Below, piece by piece: positions 5,782-6,290 of a DNA stretch of 6,290 bases. The translations under genes and the position numbers were made by a program. Positions within the stretch are counted from its first letter, which is position 1. Every line of letters begins with the position of its first letter. The DNA is from Solirubrobacterales bacterium (GTDB lineage Bacteria; Actinomycetota; Thermoleophilia; Solirubrobacterales; Solirubrobacteraceae). Below the pieces are notes generated by a model. That model saw nothing but the letters and a program-made list of their open reading frames with translations, ran no database searches and was not told where the DNA came from. Location of the stretch: contig QHBV01000098.1 in NCBI GenBank assembly GCA_003244035.1, positions 1,568-7,857 of the forward strand, read 5' to 3'.

Positions 5782-6197
5782 TGGCGGCAGCCCGGCAACC
5801 GTTGTCCCGGAACTTGACCCTCGAGCACGAACGGCTCGCCGGCGCCGAGCAGCAAGCGGGAGAGTCTGGCTTCGCCGCCCACGCTGAGAGGCGACTCGAG
5901 GCCGGCGAGCGCGCCTACGGCCATCGGTGGGCCCAGGTCGGCTTGCCGGAGCTGCTCGCCGAGCTCCTCGAGGAGGCCGCGGATCTTGGCGCGTGGGGCG
6001 TGCTGGCGCTCCAGGAGCTCGAGGCCGACGCGACGCTCCGCGCCGCCGATCGCGACCTGATCGAGGTCGGACTGAACGCCGCGCTCATGTGGGGCGCGTT
6101 CGCTCACAAGGCACTGGTCATCGCCTCCGGTCACTGCTCCGAGACGACCGCCGAGCGCGGCACGCCCGGCCGCCGTGACGGCGAGAGGCCGGCGTGA
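5781..6197 (+). CDS. Helical accessory protein of unknown function
   Basis: The protein has 138 residues from ATG 5781, which overlaps the primase stop as TGATG. A GTG at 5778 would add one residue and give the GTGA overlap seen elsewhere in the operon, so either start is possible; neither has a clear Shine-Dalgarno. The protein is almost entirely helical, acidic and alanine/leucine-rich. Its blocks include LSRNLTLEHERLAGAEQ, FAAHAERRLEAGERAYGHRW, LPELLAELLEEAADLGAWGVLALQEL and DRDLIEVGLNAALMWGAFAHKAL, followed by a polar tail of about 25 residues. No signal peptide, zinc cluster or catalytic motif is seen. I recognise the style from small proteins next to phage replication genes but know no function. 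Coupling to the primase suggests a role in the same process, possibly a protein-protein adaptor. Confidence 0.75.
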   Translation: MAAARQPLSRNLTLEHERLAGAEQQAGESGFAAHAERRLEAGERAYGHRWAQVGLPELLAELLEEAADLGAWGVLALQELEADATLRAADRDLIEVGLNAALMWGAFAHKALVIASGHCSETTAERGTPGRRDGERPA

Positions 6198-6290
6198 GGG
6201 ATCAGCTGGTACGCATCGCCGCCGGCGGCCAGCTCGCCATCGGCGTCAACCCCGACGGCAGGGCGTGGCTTGAGCTGACAGCGCCTGATG
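6194..6290 (+). CDS. Start of a further operon gene, cut by the window end
   Basis: GTG 6194 overlaps the preceding stop by 4 nt (GTGA), with GAGAGG (6183-6188) as a plausible Shine-Dalgarno. The 32 visible residues begin MRDQLVRIAAGGQLAIGVNP and go on with a run like GRAWLELTAPD, with no stop before the window ends. The pattern suggests beta strands and is too short for any family call. Overlap spacing and codon use match the upstream genes, so it is probably the next member of the same transcript. Confidence 0.65.
   Translation, partial: MRDQLVRIAAGGQLAIGVNPDGRAWLELTAPD

Overview
The window is very GC-rich (roughly 70% by eye) and coding-dense, with every supported gene on the + strand. 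GC-ending codons, GTG starts and the style of the proteins point to an actinobacterial chromosome or an actinophage. A Thermoleophilia-like host is possible but unproven. The gene content is that of the replication and early region of an integrated or extrachromosomal mobile element (prophage, phage, satellite or integrative element), not of housekeeping genome. The window contains no tRNA, attachment site, capsid, integrase catalytic domain or CRISPR array.

Layout. Positions 20-418 hold a small proline/alanine-rich basic protein of unknown function, whose frame is open to the window edge. A gap of 133 bp with one small hairpin follows. Positions 552-2558 encode a 668-residue protein built from about five helix-turn-helix-like segments and two Cys/His zinc-type clusters. 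Its N-terminus resembles the core-binding domain of tyrosine recombinases, but no catalytic domain follows. After a gap of 51 bp comes a tightly packed run of five genes joined by 1- or 4-base stop/start overlaps: a VRR-NUC-like protein that lacks the nuclease residues (2610-2930), a predicted OB-fold protein (2927-3286), a large primase-polymerase/DUF3987 helicase-like fusion (3283-5781), a helical protein of unknown function (5781-6197), and the start of a further gene that leaves the window (6194 onward).

How they may work together. The fusion protein would supply priming and DNA-translocation activity. The OB-fold protein could bind single strands. The VRR-NUC-like protein may keep only a DNA-binding role. 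The upstream multi-HTH protein is a candidate regulator or origin-binding factor.

The most striking non-coding signal lies inside the fusion gene. Positions 5220-5262 form a perfect 20-bp inverted repeat with a 3-nt loop, made of four copies of the 9-bp unit CTGACAGAA (two forward, two inverted). About 48 bp of unusually low GC (42%) follows at once. The layout recalls the lambda origin, which sits inside the O initiator gene as iterons beside an AT-rich unwinding region. I propose it as a candidate intragenic replication origin or protein-binding site. A second perfect 13-bp inverted repeat lies inside the multi-HTH gene, and a hairpin covers the start codon of the first operon gene.
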